Shown here: positions 17,326 to 26,371 of the stretch, piece after piece
How the letters are laid out: the number at the start of each line of letters is the position of its first letter
How positions within the stretch are numbered: the stretch's first letter is position 1
Source of the DNA: Mesobacillus subterraneus
Lineage (GTDB): Bacteria > Bacillota > Bacilli > Bacillales > Cytobacillaceae
Direction: 5' to 3'
DNA length: 64,000 nt
Assembly: GCF_020524355.2 (NCBI RefSeq)
Contig: NZ_CP129019.1
Coordinates: 1,488,001-1,552,000 of the forward strand
Program-made: the position numbers and the translations under genes
The notes under the pieces: model-generated
What the model saw: only the letters and a program-made list of their open reading frames with translations
Database searches by the model: none
Told to the model about the DNA's origin: nothing

Positions 17326-17652
17326 TTGCTTACAGTTTTAATCATCAGTCTCCTTTTGGTCACTTTAGTTTTCAACCGCTATGTACCAGTAAGAAATCTT
17401 CCAGCGATTAAAAATTATGAAAAGGATGCTGTATTTGTGGATTTAAGAGATTATCAGGATTCTGCTAAAAATCCAGTTAATGGAGCAATCAATATTCCTT
17501 GTGGTTATTTAAAACGATATATAAAAGAAATTCCGAACAGGCATATTGTCATCATTGCCTCCAATGAATTGGAAAAGAACTTTGGTGCAAGATTGCTTAT
17601 AAAATATGGTTACAATGTTAAAGGATATACCATTACTGGTCCATCACAATAG
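17326..17652 (+). CDS. Membrane-anchored rhodanese-fold protein lacking the catalytic Cys
   Basis: A 108-residue protein with an N-terminal membrane helix (about 1-17) and a rhodanese-like domain (AVFVDLRD, NGAINIPCGYL). At the place of the active-site loop Cys-x4-Arg it reads ASNELEKN, so the persulfide-carrying Cys is absent; one Cys remains near residue 64 outside the loop. It may be a structural or sensing relative rather than a sulfurtransferase. Starts at TTG behind AGAGGTGAAG and runs into cstR 11 bases later. Confidence 0.75.
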   Translation: MLTVLIISLLLVTLVFNRYVPVRNLPAIKNYEKDAVFVDLRDYQDSAKNPVNGAINIPCGYLKRYIKEIPNRHIVIIASNELEKNFGARLLIKYGYNVKGYTITGPSQ

Positions 17653-17663
17653 GAGGTGGCAAG

Positions 17664-17927
17664 GTGGAGTATAATAAGGAAATTGTCAATCGTTTGAAAA
17701 GAATTGAAGGACAGGTCAGGGGAAGCATCAGGCTGCTTGAAGAACAGGAAGAATGCAAGTCGGTCGTGACCCAATTATCTGCTATCCGTTCTGCAGTGGA
17801 CCGTACAATTGCTTTGGTTGTCAGCAAGAATCTTGAACAATGTCTGATCAATGACTTACAAGAAGGCAGAGAAACGTCACAGGCTGTAAACGATGCAGTA
17901 GAATTGCTTGTTAAGAGCAGAAAATAA
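17664..17927 (+). CDS. cstR: Persulfide-sensing repressor CstR (CsoR family)
   Basis: An 87-residue all-helical repressor. The N-terminal RLKRIEGQVRG is the CsoR/CstR DNA-binding helix. It has Cys31 and Cys60; position 56, which is the copper-ligand His in true CsoR proteins, is Asn. The two-Cys set without His is the signature of CstR, which is derepressed by per- or polysulfides. Starts at GTG behind AGGAGGTGG. Encoded between two promoters that both carry the same palindrome, it should repress itself and the downstream rhodaneses. Confidence 0.88.
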   Translation: MEYNKEIVNRLKRIEGQVRGSIRLLEEQEECKSVVTQLSAIRSAVDRTIALVVSKNLEQCLINDLQEGRETSQAVNDAVELLVKSRK

Positions 17928-17941
17928 TTTAATTTCTATTC

Positions 17942-17984
17942 TTGACAAGCTGTTTTTTGTCACTTAAAATACCCTTATGGGTAT
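17942..17984 (+). promoter_or_regulatory. cst locus promoter 2 with CstR operator
   Basis: TTGACA (17942-17947), 17-bp spacer, TAAAAT (17965-17970). The perfect palindrome ATACCC-TTAT-GGGTAT (17969-17984) overlaps the -10 box and the expected start site, as for a repressor. Confidence 0.85.
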
Positions 17985-18043
17985 ACAGGGTGTTGATCCC
18001 TTCATGATCATGAATAACAAAAATGATAAAGAGGTGCTAATGG

Positions 18044-18409
18044 ATGGATGTAATAATTAATGTATTAATTGTCGTTCTTGCGGTGGCTTTCTTATGGAGC
18101 CGTTTCGCTCCAACTAAGGGAGTAAATCAAATCACCACAGCACAACTAGGTGAAATGATGAAAACAAAGAAAGCTGGAGTGCAATACGTTGATGTAAGGA
18201 CACCTGGAGAATATAAAGGAAATCATATCAAAGGATTCAAGAATATCCCGCTTCAACAGCTGGCAAACCGGACAGGAGAGCTTTCTCAGGAAAAAGATGT
18301 AGTCGTCATTTGCCAGAGTGGCATGCGCAGCAGCCAGGCAAGCAAGTTATTGAAAAAAGCAGGATTTAATAATGTTACTAATGTGAAGGGCGGCATGAGC
18401 GCCTGGTAA
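18044..18409 (+). CDS. Membrane-anchored rhodanese
   Basis: A 121-residue protein with an N-terminal membrane helix (about 4-20) and a single rhodanese domain. The active-site loop is CQSGMRS (Cys near 91), preceded by YVDVRTPGEY. It should carry sulfane sulfur as a persulfide for sulfide detoxification at the membrane. AAAGAGGTG precedes the ATG. First gene behind promoter 2 of the CstR locus. Confidence 0.9.
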   Translation: MDVIINVLIVVLAVAFLWSRFAPTKGVNQITTAQLGEMMKTKKAGVQYVDVRTPGEYKGNHIKGFKNIPLQQLANRTGELSQEKDVVVICQSGMRSSQASKLLKKAGFNNVTNVKGGMSAW

Positions 18410-18429
18410 TTATAAAGGGGGAAATAGAA

Positions 18430-18723
18430 ATGCGTCAGCTGACACCAACAGAAGTACAAAACGGATTAGGCTCAAACGAATTCGAAGTTGTGGACGTTCG
18501 TGAGGTAAGTGAAGTAGCACAGGGTAAAATTCCGGGAGCTAATCATATTCCATTAGGACTGCTGGAATTCAGAATGAGTGAATTGGACAAGAATAAAACT
18601 TATGTAGTGGTCTGCCGTTCAGGTGGCCGCAGCTCTAGAGCAACTCAATTCCTTGAGTACTACGGCTATAATGTAATCAACATGCAGGGCGGCATGATGG
18701 CTTGGCAAGGTCCAACTGAATAA
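18430..18723 (+). CDS. Soluble single-domain rhodanese
   Basis: A 97-residue rhodanese with VVDVREVSE and the active-site loop CRSGGRS (Cys near 64). It has no membrane segment, so it is likely the cytosolic partner of the preceding gene, from which it is 20 bases away. AAAGGGGGAAA precedes the ATG. Confidence 0.9.
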   Translation: MRQLTPTEVQNGLGSNEFEVVDVREVSEVAQGKIPGANHIPLGLLEFRMSELDKNKTYVVVCRSGGRSSRATQFLEYYGYNVINMQGGMMAWQGPTE

Positions 18724-18767
18724 GATCTAAAAAGAGATGGTATACGCCATCTCCTTTTTTGCTCTAC

Positions 18768-18945
18768 TAAGGAAATTATAAAATTGTTTATGTGTGGAAA
18801 ACTACATGTAGGTTTCTTAATCCAGCTCCAGCGCCTAGCCCCTCGAGACGCTTCGGTCCTGACAATGAAGTCAAAGAACGACTTCACTGGCAGGCCCTCC
18901 AGCGCTTGTAGGGGCTGAACGAGGCGTTTGCGCTTTTTGTTCTGC
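18768..18945 (+). repeat. Dispersed structured repeat
   Basis: Left end AATTATAAAATTG...ACTACATGTAG is shared with 23328; then TCCAGCTCCAGCGCCTAGCC, GCTTCGGTCCTG, the TGAAGTC-AAAGAAC-GACTTCA hairpin, and CCAGCGCTTGTAGGGGCTG...GGCGTTTGCGCTTTTT. Confidence 0.92.
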
Positions 18946-19105
18946 AAAGAAGGTAGATTCATTTTGGTTGTAATATAAGGTAGCCTCTTTTTGTCCTGAA
19001 GGTTTTTTCCGGGAAATGTCGAAATATGCTTGCTTGTTTATAAATATATTCGTAAACTATTAATGAAAAGAATATTTCGACAATTAGTAACAAGGAGGAA
19101 TTCTG

Positions 19106-19390
19106 ATGTCTGCTTTAAGACGCGTGGAGTTGAAACTTGTTAGAGAAAATGTTCATGTCGAAGGTATCCATGAATTGTTGGTAAAGGGATGTTGGATTGA
19201 GGATCATGATCCTCGGTGTTTAGTATCCCAGGGGGAAATTGAGTTCAGTGGGGGTTTCCATGATTCTTACTTTAAAATCAGCCTGAAACCTAACGAGCTC
19301 ATTATTGAATCAGATAGTCCATGGGAAACAGAAGTTCTTGCTGAAGAACTGAAAGAAATAGCCGTTAAAAAGGCATTATTATTAAAATAA
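19106..19390 (+). CDS. Conserved hypothetical protein
   Basis: A 94-residue soluble protein with alternating beta-rich segments and an acidic C-terminus; no motif recognised. AAGGAGGAA lies seven bases before the ATG. A long inverted repeat, TGTCGAAATAT / ATATTTCGACA (19017-19027 and 19072-19082), flanks its promoter region. A terminator follows. Confidence 0.65.
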   Translation: MSALRRVELKLVRENVHVEGIHELLVKGCWIEDHDPRCLVSQGEIEFSGGFHDSYFKISLKPNELIIESDSPWETEVLAEELKEIAVKKALLLK

Positions 19391-19407
19391 TATTTACATA
19401 CTTGATT

Positions 19408-19437
19408 ACTTGTCGTCAGAGTGGCGGCAAGTTTTTT
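19408..19437 (+). terminator. Terminator
   Basis: CTTGTCGTCA / TGGCGGCAAG stem (with G-T pairs) and TTTTTT. Confidence 0.8.
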
Positions 19438-19442
19438 CTTTC

Positions 19443-19575
19443 TGTCCGTGATAACCTTGATGAAGGACATATTTTCAGATTTCCCATCGGTTAGTGTCCG
19501 TCATAACCTAGATGACGGACATTTTTTCATATTTCAAATCAATTTCTGTACGTCATAGCATGGATGACTGACAGT
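19443..19575. repeat. Three palindromic units spaced exactly 52 bp
   Basis: Units begin at 19443, 19495 and 19547. The best is TGTCCGTCAT-(AACCTAG)-ATGACGGACA. Flanking units are diverged (TGTCCGTGAT, TGTACGTCAT). No coding potential. Confidence 0.85.
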
Positions 19576-19683
19576 TTAACCGAGACAACTGATAAAATAA
19601 CCCTCTAACCTTTGATTTCATAGAATTATCACAAATTAGAGATATAATATTATGAGATACTTGTGAGAGAAAGGGAGTAAATT

Positions 19684-20649
19684 ATGAAGTGGATTTATTT
19701 AATTGCCGCAACGACTTTCACTGTTTTGTTATCTGCCTGTACTTTTGAATCTTTTGAGCCTGTACAAAAAGATTCTTCTATTATATCGACGATAAATATC
19801 AAGGAAATGACAATTTCATTCTATGACATGGATAAGGAAGAGAAATTACCTGACTGGAATGTTGACCGCCCGTATATTGGAGGACTTATCCTTCCAGATA
19901 AGGATACGATATTGCTTTACGGAAAGGCTTTGGATACTGCAGATTTATATTCGTTAAGCAAAGGGAAGAAAATGGAGTCATGGAAAACTGGAGAGGGAAT
20001 CGTAAACGCACTGCTAGTCGGAGAGGGCTCCCAAATAGCTTTTGCAGATCAGGAAAGGGATAGTGTTCGCTTTTTTGATATTGATGGAACGGAAGAGGAC
20101 GAAGTGAAAGTGGAAAAAGAGCCCTTGACACTGCTTGAGGCTGAGAATAAACTCTATGCAATCAGTTATAATCAGGAAATGCTGAGCATAGTTGATTTAG
20201 AAAATAAAGAGCGGCTTCCAGGGTTTGAAATCCATCCTGCAGCAGCCGGAGCGTTAATGGGCAGGGAGAAAGATGAGTTATGGATTGGCGGGCACGGAAA
20301 AGGATCTGAAGTTGAAGAGCTGATTCACATATATGACCTTAAAGATGGACGTTTAATAAAGGAAATTTCAGCGCCTGTAATGCCCGTGGATTTCACAAAA
20401 AATGACGACGATATATTCGTACTTAGCCACGGATCGAATATGCTCTATAAATTGGCAAAGGATGGAACAAAGAAGGGATCCCTAAAGGTGGGGGCGAATC
20501 CGTTCGAAATTGATTTCTTCACAGATAAGCTTATTGTTGCTGGGTATGACAGTAACGAATTATATATAATTGACCCGGAAAGTTTAACCATCGAAAAAAC
20601 ACTTCAAGTTGGTAACGGACCATTTCAAATCGTAACGAGGGAGAGATAA
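19684..20649 (+). CDS. Lipoprotein with beta-propeller-like repeats (YncE-like)
   Basis: A 321-residue protein with a signal peptide and lipobox LLSAC (Cys near 19). The rest has repeated beta motifs (DTADLYSLSKGK, LIHIYDLKDGR, NELYIIDPESL) as in YVTN/YncE-type propellers. It ends four bases before the response regulator gene and is likely in an operon with the two-component system, perhaps as an extracytoplasmic accessory. Ligand unknown. GGGAGTAAATT precedes the ATG. Confidence 0.7.
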   Translation: MKWIYLIAATTFTVLLSACTFESFEPVQKDSSIISTINIKEMTISFYDMDKEEKLPDWNVDRPYIGGLILPDKDTILLYGKALDTADLYSLSKGKKMESWKTGEGIVNALLVGEGSQIAFADQERDSVRFFDIDGTEEDEVKVEKEPLTLLEAENKLYAISYNQEMLSIVDLENKERLPGFEIHPAAAGALMGREKDELWIGGHGKGSEVEELIHIYDLKDGRLIKEISAPVMPVDFTKNDDDIFVLSHGSNMLYKLAKDGTKKGSLKVGANPFEIDFFTDKLIVAGYDSNELYIIDPESLTIEKTLQVGNGPFQIVTRER

Positions 20650-20653
20650 TCGA

Positions 20654-21335
20654 ATGAATCCCATAAATGTATTGATTATAGATGACGAAGAGGATATGCG
20701 CAATCTTGTTCAAATGTATCTGGAGAATTCCGGTTTCAAATGTGTCCAGGCGGCTGAAGGAGTTGAAGGGTTGAGAAAACTTCAAGAACAAGATTTTGAT
20801 CTTGTAATTCTTGATATTATGATGCCTTTTGAAGATGGCTTTGCTGTTTGCGGGAAGATCCGTGCCTTTTCACAAGTGCCAATCATCTTTTTATCTGCTA
20901 AAGGAGAAGAATGGGATAAGGTGAGAGGCCTCCAGCTGGGAGGGGATGATTATATAGTCAAGCCTTTCAGTCCGGGTGAACTTGTAGCAAGAATCAATGC
21001 TTTATTAAGAAGGACATCTATTGTCAAAAATGATGAAGATACAGTGACTCTAGGAAAAATCTATATCGACAAAAAGGGCAGAAGGGTCAGTGTTGAAGGA
21101 GAAATTATCCCGCTTACCCTCAAGGAGTTTGAGTTGCTTGTTTTTTTTGTTAAGCACCAGGGACAGGCCCTTAGCAGGGAGCAGCTTCTTGAATTTGTTT
21201 GGGGGGATGGACTACCATGGCAGCCTGAGGACAGTGGACACCCACATCAAGACGTTGAGGATGAAGCTGGGGACTGGAGACTATATACAAACAATTTGGG
21301 GTGTAGGGTATAAATTTGAGGTGCCGGCAACATGA
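20654..21335 (+). pseudogene. OmpR-type response regulator, frameshifted as read
   Basis: A receiver domain with phosphorylatable Asp near residue 54 (VILDIMMP) and Lys in VKPFSPGE, followed by a winged-helix DNA-binding domain. The first frame loses homology after LEFVWG and stops at 21313, while the next frame continues with [20 protein letters not shown] and [12 protein letters not shown] to 21335. A run of six G at 21201-21206 accounts for it; five G would restore the frame. The restored stop overlaps the kinase start by ATGA, the normal arrangement. Sequence error is as likely as a real mutation. Confidence 0.88.
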
Positions 21336-22735
21336 TTTCTTTTTCTGACAGCCTGTTTAAAAAACTTTGGCTGACGGTTACGGCTACAATTTTTGTCACC
21401 GTATTGTATTCATTCTTTTTATCTTATCTTTTCTATGAAAAATTATATGTCGATATAGTTGAAGAATCCCTATTAGAAGAAGGAAACCGTCTTGCCAGCG
21501 ACTATACAGGAGGTCCATTGACTCATGAAATGAAGCAGCGGGTGGAGTGGTATAATGAAAAATCGGAGTCTGAGGTTTTTCTTGTCAGTAACCCGAAAGA
21601 GTTAAGCGCCTGCCTTCCATATTCAATTGATTATGAAACTTTGATTGGGAAGGAAGAGCGAGAACTGCTTTTAAAAGGCGAACCAGTCATGAAATCAGGT
21701 TTTGAGGAGAGATTCGGCAGGAAGATTCTTGCTGTGGCCATTCCACTTCTTGATAATAATCGGCTTGAAGGAATTATTTATTTGTATGTTCCCCTCGCTA
21801 AAATCTCTGAATTAACCGTTGATTTTTCTTTTTTATGGCTGATTGGCGGTGTATTATTCATAGTTATTGCTGCCTTCCTGGGTTTTAAAATGCTTCACAG
21901 GCTAACAAGACCGCTTGCTGCAATGAAAGAGGCAGCCGATAGAGTATCTGGAGGAGATTATTCAGCAAGGGTCAATATTCAGTCAGACGACGAAATCGGT
22001 CAGCTTGCAAAAGCCTTCAACCACATGTCAGAGTCTGTGCAGAAAGAGGATGAGAAAAAGAGGGAATTTCTCGCCGATGTTTCTCATGAACTCAGGACAC
22101 CGATCAGCTATATCAAAGGTTATAGTGAAGCTTTGGAAACTGGTGTGATAAAAGAGACGGCTGAAAAGAATAAATATTTAAAGCTTATCAACAGGGAATC
22201 TGGCAGGATGGTAAAGCTTGTTGAGGATTTACTTGATTTATCGAGACTGGACGCGGATGAATACCGCTTAATCAAAAATCCTTTTCCGTTAGCACAGCTT
22301 ATGGAGGATTTTATAATCAAGTATGGTCCAGCCTTAAAAGAAAAAAATATCAGCTTAACACTTGATCTTGATCCAGATGTCATCATTTACGGAGATGAAG
22401 GACGACTTGAACAAATCTTCCAGAACATCATCGACAATGCAATACGCTATACAGGAAGTGGTGGCACCATTTCGATCAACCTTACTAAGCATGTGTATGG
22501 CTGTAAAGTTGAAATTGAAGACTCTGGAACAGGAATACCAGAGGAGGATATCAACAAGCTGACTGAACGTTTTTATAGAGTGAATAAGGCGAGATCAAGG
22601 GCAGACGGTGGTACTGGCCTTGGTCTGGCAATTGTAGATAAATTAATAAAGCTGCATGATGGTAAAATGGAAATAGCAAGTGAGCTAGGAAAAGGAACGA
22701 CCATCTATCTCTATTTTCCGGCAGTGGAATTATAG
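21332..22735 (+). CDS. Sensor histidine kinase
   Basis: A 467-residue membrane kinase. Two membrane helices (about 10-33 and 165-190) bracket an extracytoplasmic sensor. Then come HAMP (about 190-245), the H-box [12 protein letters not shown] with His near 251, the N-box NIIDNAIRY, and the ATP-lid motifs DSGTGIP and [10 protein letters not shown]. It pairs with the preceding response regulator, with ATGA overlap. The upstream lipoprotein and downstream YtkA-like lipoprotein suggest an envelope stress or metal stimulus, which is inference. Confidence 0.93.
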   Translation: MISFSDSLFKKLWLTVTATIFVTVLYSFFLSYLFYEKLYVDIVEESLLEEGNRLASDYTGGPLTHEMKQRVEWYNEKSESEVFLVSNPKELSACLPYSIDYETLIGKEERELLLKGEPVMKSGFEERFGRKILAVAIPLLDNNRLEGIIYLYVPLAKISELTVDFSFLWLIGGVLFIVIAAFLGFKMLHRLTRPLAAMKEAADRVSGGDYSARVNIQSDDEIGQLAKAFNHMSESVQKEDEKKREFLADVSHELRTPISYIKGYSEALETGVIKETAEKNKYLKLINRESGRMVKLVEDLLDLSRLDADEYRLIKNPFPLAQLMEDFIIKYGPALKEKNISLTLDLDPDVIIYGDEGRLEQIFQNIIDNAIRYTGSGGTISINLTKHVYGCKVEIEDSGTGIPEEDINKLTERFYRVNKARSRADGGTGLGLAIVDKLIKLHDGKMEIASELGKGTTIYLYFPAVEL

Positions 22736-22821
22736 TGATTATAGTGATGGATAACAAAGGTTAATGGTCTTGACGTAATTGAGATCCACGATAACACATT
22801 ATTATTTAAGGAGTAATTGAA

Positions 22822-23298
22822 ATGAAACGTTTGTTGGTTTTATTAATGGCAGTATTGCTAAGTTTGTTAGCGGCTGCTTGTGCAAAACAGGAAATAGAAG
22901 AAGAACCGCAATTTTTGGAAGTTGAGCTTACTGCAAATCCTGAAAAAGCTCAATTAAATGAAGAAGTTACTTTCGAGGCTAAAGTTACTTATGGAACAGA
23001 AGAAGTTAAGGATGCCGACGAAGTGAAATTCGAAATCTGGCGTTCTAAAGCGGAGGAACATGAAAAGATTGTGGTTGAACATGATGAAAACGGGATTTAT
23101 CGCTTGAAAAAATCCTTTAATGAAGAAGGGACCTACTATATCATGTCGCACGTAACTGCACGAAGGATGCATAACATGCCAAAGATTGAATTTGTGGTTG
23201 GGAGTCCAAGTGAGCCAGAAGAAGCAGGGGATTCCTCTGAAATGGATATGGATATGAATGAACATGATACAGAGGCTAATGAAGAGGAAGGACATTAA
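22822..23298 (+). CDS. YtkA-like lipoprotein
   Basis: A 158-residue lipoprotein with lipobox LAAAC (Cys near 20) and an immunoglobulin-like YtkA domain (LEVELTANPEKA, VKFEIWRS). Its C-terminal tail is rich in Glu, Asp, Met and His (EMDMDMNEHD), a possible metal-binding tail. It follows the two-component system by 86 bases. Function unknown; YtkA-like domains often accompany copper proteins. Confidence 0.75.
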   Translation: MKRLLVLLMAVLLSLLAAACAKQEIEEEPQFLEVELTANPEKAQLNEEVTFEAKVTYGTEEVKDADEVKFEIWRSKAEEHEKIVVEHDENGIYRLKKSFNEEGTYYIMSHVTARRMHNMPKIEFVVGSPSEPEEAGDSSEMDMDMNEHDTEANEEEGH

Positions 23299-23302
23299 GA
23301 GA

Positions 23303-23325
23303 AAGCGGCGATAGCCGCTTTTTTT
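23303..23325 (+). terminator. Terminator
   Basis: AAGCGGC / GCCGCTT stem, four-base loop, T-run. Confidence 0.9.
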
Positions 23326-23327
23326 GT

Positions 23328-23750
23328 TTCTTAGTAAATTATAAAATTATTTAATTGTGGATAACTACATGTAGTATTCTTAATCCAGCTCCAGCGCCTA
23401 GCACCTCGAGTCGCTTGTCTAGCTACGGCTCCCTAACTCCTCGAGACGCTTCGGTCCTGCCAATGAAGTCAAAGGACGACTTCACTGGCAGGCCCTCCAG
23501 CGCTTGTCGGAGTTGGGCAGTCGCCTCCGCTTTTCGAATTGTCTAGTTTTGCCTCCTAGAACCTCCGAAACTTCAACTCCGCCGGCAGAAGCAAAAAGCG
23601 CTTCTTTGTCAGAGTCTCCAGTTTTTGCGTTACTGGAAAGTCGGCTTTACATTTCTATTTCGGTCCGCTCATGTGAAGTCAAAGAACGACTTCAATGGTC
23701 GGCCCTCCAGCGCTTGTCGGAGCTGAACGAGGCGCTTGCGCTTTTTGTTC
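23328..23750 (+). repeat. Dispersed structured repeat, longest copy
   Basis: Seems composite: the TGAAGTC-AAAGGAC-GACTTCA hairpin module occurs twice (about 23463-23485 and 23676-23697), flanking the internal TCCGAAACTTCAACTCCGCC / AAAAAGCGCTTCTTTGTC block. Left end as at 18768; right end GGCGCTTGCGCTTTTTG. Open frames inside are not genes. The rest of 23750-24100 shows nothing definite. Confidence 0.9.
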
Positions 23751-24129
23751 TTGATGCTCTTGCAAATGGCTGTTCTATAAATTCGATGGTTGCCGTGTAA
23801 CATACTTTAATGATTGTCATACTACCGAAAAAAATGTCATAGAATACGGCTCTGAAAAAAGCTGTCAATATGAAATTCATTCCTCTTCTTGGCTTAGCTG
23901 GGTTTTCTTAATAAACAAGGAAAATCCTGAAATTTATACAGAACTTATGAATTATCCATCAAATCCTTTTAATCATTGAAGTTTTATATAATCATGGAAT
24001 TAGCCTGCAGAAAAAATTTTAGCAGAATAATAGTTTTTACAATTTGCACCAGGTTTATTACAAAAAAACCGTGATATGATTAGTTTGCAAGAGAGAGAGA
24101 CAAATTAAATTTTCGGGAGGTATTCGGGA

Positions 24130-24870
24130 ATGAACAAAAAAATGATTCTTACAGCTTTTGCTGCAGCTGCCTTATTTGCAGCAAATCCTGCCATGGATAA
24201 AGCAGATGCATCAACTATACAGTCAAAGGTTTACTACTATCAAAGTGGAAATGTAAGCAATGAACAAATTAATTCTATCTTACAAAAGTATTTTAAGAAC
24301 TACCAATTCTCATGGAAACAATCACAGCCAACTAATACGAATGTACAGGAGCCTGTTGAAAAAACAGCACTGACACCTGTACAAGAACCTGTAAAAGCAC
24401 CATCACCATCACCATCACCAACTCCGACACCAGCACCGGAGCAAGCTAAAGCACCCGCTCAAGAGCCTGCTGCAGCACCAGTTTCTTCAGCAGTAAGTGC
24501 TTACGAACAAAAAGTGGTAGAGTTGACAAATCAGGAGAGAGCAAAAAATGGTTTAAAACCACTTGCACTTGATACTGAATTAAGCAAAGTAGCTAGGGAA
24601 AAATCCCGCGATATGCAAAGCAAAGGCTATTTCAGTCACACTAGCCCAACTTACGGCTCACCTTTCGATATGATGAAAAAGTTTGGAATCACATACCGTT
24701 CAGCTGGTGAAAACATTGCAATGGGTCAACGTACACCAGAGGAAGTAGTGCAAGCTTGGATGAATAGTTCCGGCCACCGTGCAAATATCTTAAACTCAAG
24801 CTATACACATATCGGTGTAGGCCATGTAGCAACAGGCAACTACTGGACTCAAATGTTCATTGGAAAATAA
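24130..24870 (+). CDS. Secreted CAP-domain protein (YkwD-like)
   Basis: A 246-residue exported protein: signal peptide (cleavage near ADAST, about 28), a spacer rich in Pro, Ala and Gln (about 75-120, with PSPSPSPTPTPAP), and a C-terminal CAP/SCP domain (about 125-246). CAP motifs visible: LTNQERAKNGL, YFSHTSP, GENIAMG and SSGHRANIL. Such proteins are common on Bacillus cells and spores; their activity is uncertain. CGGGAGG precedes the ATG. Confidence 0.9.
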   Translation: MNKKMILTAFAAAALFAANPAMDKADASTIQSKVYYYQSGNVSNEQINSILQKYFKNYQFSWKQSQPTNTNVQEPVEKTALTPVQEPVKAPSPSPSPTPTPAPEQAKAPAQEPAAAPVSSAVSAYEQKVVELTNQERAKNGLKPLALDTELSKVAREKSRDMQSKGYFSHTSPTYGSPFDMMKKFGITYRSAGENIAMGQRTPEEVVQAWMNSSGHRANILNSSYTHIGVGHVATGNYWTQMFIGK

Positions 24871-24880
24871 TAAACTTAAA

Positions 24881-24908
24881 AAGAGCAGCCATCAGGCTGT
24901 TCTTTTTT
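24881..24908 (+). terminator. Terminator
   Basis: AAGAGCAGCC / GGCTGTTCTT stem and T-run. Confidence 0.88.
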
Positions 24909-24936
24909 GGGATTCTTTTCATAAAATTCATGGAGG

Positions 24937-25410
24937 TTATTGTGATATGTCGATTTCGGCAAATTGCATATCCACGATTTTAATAAGCCTTAATTCAAGT
25001 ACTCCATCCCTATAATTTGCTGCTGCTCCCTTCCGCTTAACAGTTGCTGGCAATACTAATGTGTGTTTATCTGATATATCAGGAATGTGTTCAATGATTA
25101 CCTGATTGGAAGTATAAAAAAGCTTCATTTGTTTAAGCATGGCTTCCTCTTTTAGCGGTATCCTGAGAAAAACAAAATCATGAGTTTCAAACATTTCCGC
25201 TCCTAATCCGGTAGTTGGTTTGACTGGATCGGGTGCATGTTGCTGCTGCATCCCTTTAAGCCATTCTTCAGGTTTTAACATCCCAGACATATTTGGCTGA
25301 AGCATTTTGCCCATCATTTGCTGGACATAATTTTCAACTTCATCTGGTTTCATCTCCAAGAACTTCTTCTGTGTATTTCGGTCGAACGGCAATAGATTCC
25401 ATGGAAACAA
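24937..25410 (-). CDS. Hsp20/alpha-crystallin-like protein, probably spore-related
   Basis: A 157-residue protein with a Met-, Gln- and Pro-rich N-terminus and a C-terminal beta-sandwich of the HSP20 type (HDFVFLRIPL, NQVIIEHIPD, VLPATVKRKGAAANYRDGVL). Bacilli have divergent Hsp20-like spore-coat and germination proteins of this size, which is the likeliest role. Starts at TTG 25410 behind GGCGGG. It is convergent with the CAP gene. The family assignment is moderate. Confidence 0.6.
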   Translation of the reverse strand: MFPWNLLPFDRNTQKKFLEMKPDEVENYVQQMMGKMLQPNMSGMLKPEEWLKGMQQQHAPDPVKPTTGLGAEMFETHDFVFLRIPLKEEAMLKQMKLFYTSNQVIIEHIPDISDKHTLVLPATVKRKGAAANYRDGVLELRLIKIVDMQFAEIDISQ

Positions 25411-25581
25411 TTATATCCCGCCTTTCAAGCAGCCCATCTTCGATATGGATATTATATGCAGACATCAGCCCAGCTGTTAAAGTCAAATTGTTCCCAGTAT
25501 ATGAAGGCTAAAAGTTGCAAAACAAGTTGCTTCTTTTTAGTATAGTGGTAAGTAATCTTATGTGGATGAGGGGTACAGGTT

Positions 25582-26361
25582 GTGGAAAATAAGACGGCTT
25601 TGATTACCGGAGGTGCCACCGGATTAGGAAGACGAACAGCACTGCAGCTTGCTGCCGAAGGTATAAACGTAATAATCAATTATCGGAACAGCAAATTACA
25701 GGCTGAACAGCTTGCGGCGGAACTATCCGAAGTGTTCAACACAAAAAATATTTGTGTCCAGGGGGATATAACAAATTATGAAGATTGTGAAAAAATTGTT
25801 TCCCAGGCGTTGAAGGAATTCACTGCAATTGATATTGTCATTCATAATGCAGGACCATATATTTCCGATAGAAAGAAAATGGCCGATTATCAGATACATG
25901 AATGGACTTACTTGATTAACGGCAATTTAAACGCCGTTTTCTATTTATCAAGTTTGCTGATACCTTCTATGAGAAAAAGGAAGTGGGGGAGGATCATTAC
26001 GGTTGGTTTCGACAGGGTGGAGTCCGCTCCTGGGTGGATTTACAGGTCTGCTTTTGCCGCAGCTAAGTCAGGATTGGCTTCATTGACAAAAACACTTGCG
26101 CTGGAAGAGGCGGAAAACGGGATCACAGCCAATATGGTTTGCCCTGGTGACATCACAGGCGAATGGAAAGAAAGAGCAATCAGCGAATCCATAAATGCCA
26201 GGGACTCTTCCGTACCCGTAGGCAGACCTGGTACAGGGGAAGATATCTCAAGGGTTATCAGCTTTCTTGCAAATGATGATTCCAGCTTTATTACCGGAAG
26301 TGTTATCCCAATTACCGGCGGCAAAGATGTGCTGGGGAAAGCTCTGCGAGAAAACCTTTAG
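25582..26361 (+). CDS. Short-chain dehydrogenase/reductase with altered active site
   Basis: A 259-residue SDR with the cofactor motif TGGATGLG (about 9-16), NAG in HNAGPY, and C-terminal FITGSVIPITGG. Where FabG-like enzymes have Tyr-x3-Lys, it reads FAAAK, and the preceding Ser region reads VGFDRVES, so the catalytic Tyr appears to be Phe. It may not be a normal oxidoreductase. Starts at GTG 25582 behind GAGGGGTACAGG. Monocistronic. Confidence 0.85.
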   Translation: MENKTALITGGATGLGRRTALQLAAEGINVIINYRNSKLQAEQLAAELSEVFNTKNICVQGDITNYEDCEKIVSQALKEFTAIDIVIHNAGPYISDRKKMADYQIHEWTYLINGNLNAVFYLSSLLIPSMRKRKWGRIITVGFDRVESAPGWIYRSAFAAAKSGLASLTKTLALEEAENGITANMVCPGDITGEWKERAISESINARDSSVPVGRPGTGEDISRVISFLANDDSSFITGSVIPITGGKDVLGKALRENL

Positions 26362-26371
26362 AATGCCCCAC

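Noticed and set aside
23504..23800. Open frame downstream of the YtkA-like gene
   Set aside because: It is the repeat sequence read in one frame; similar peptides occur in the other repeat copies.
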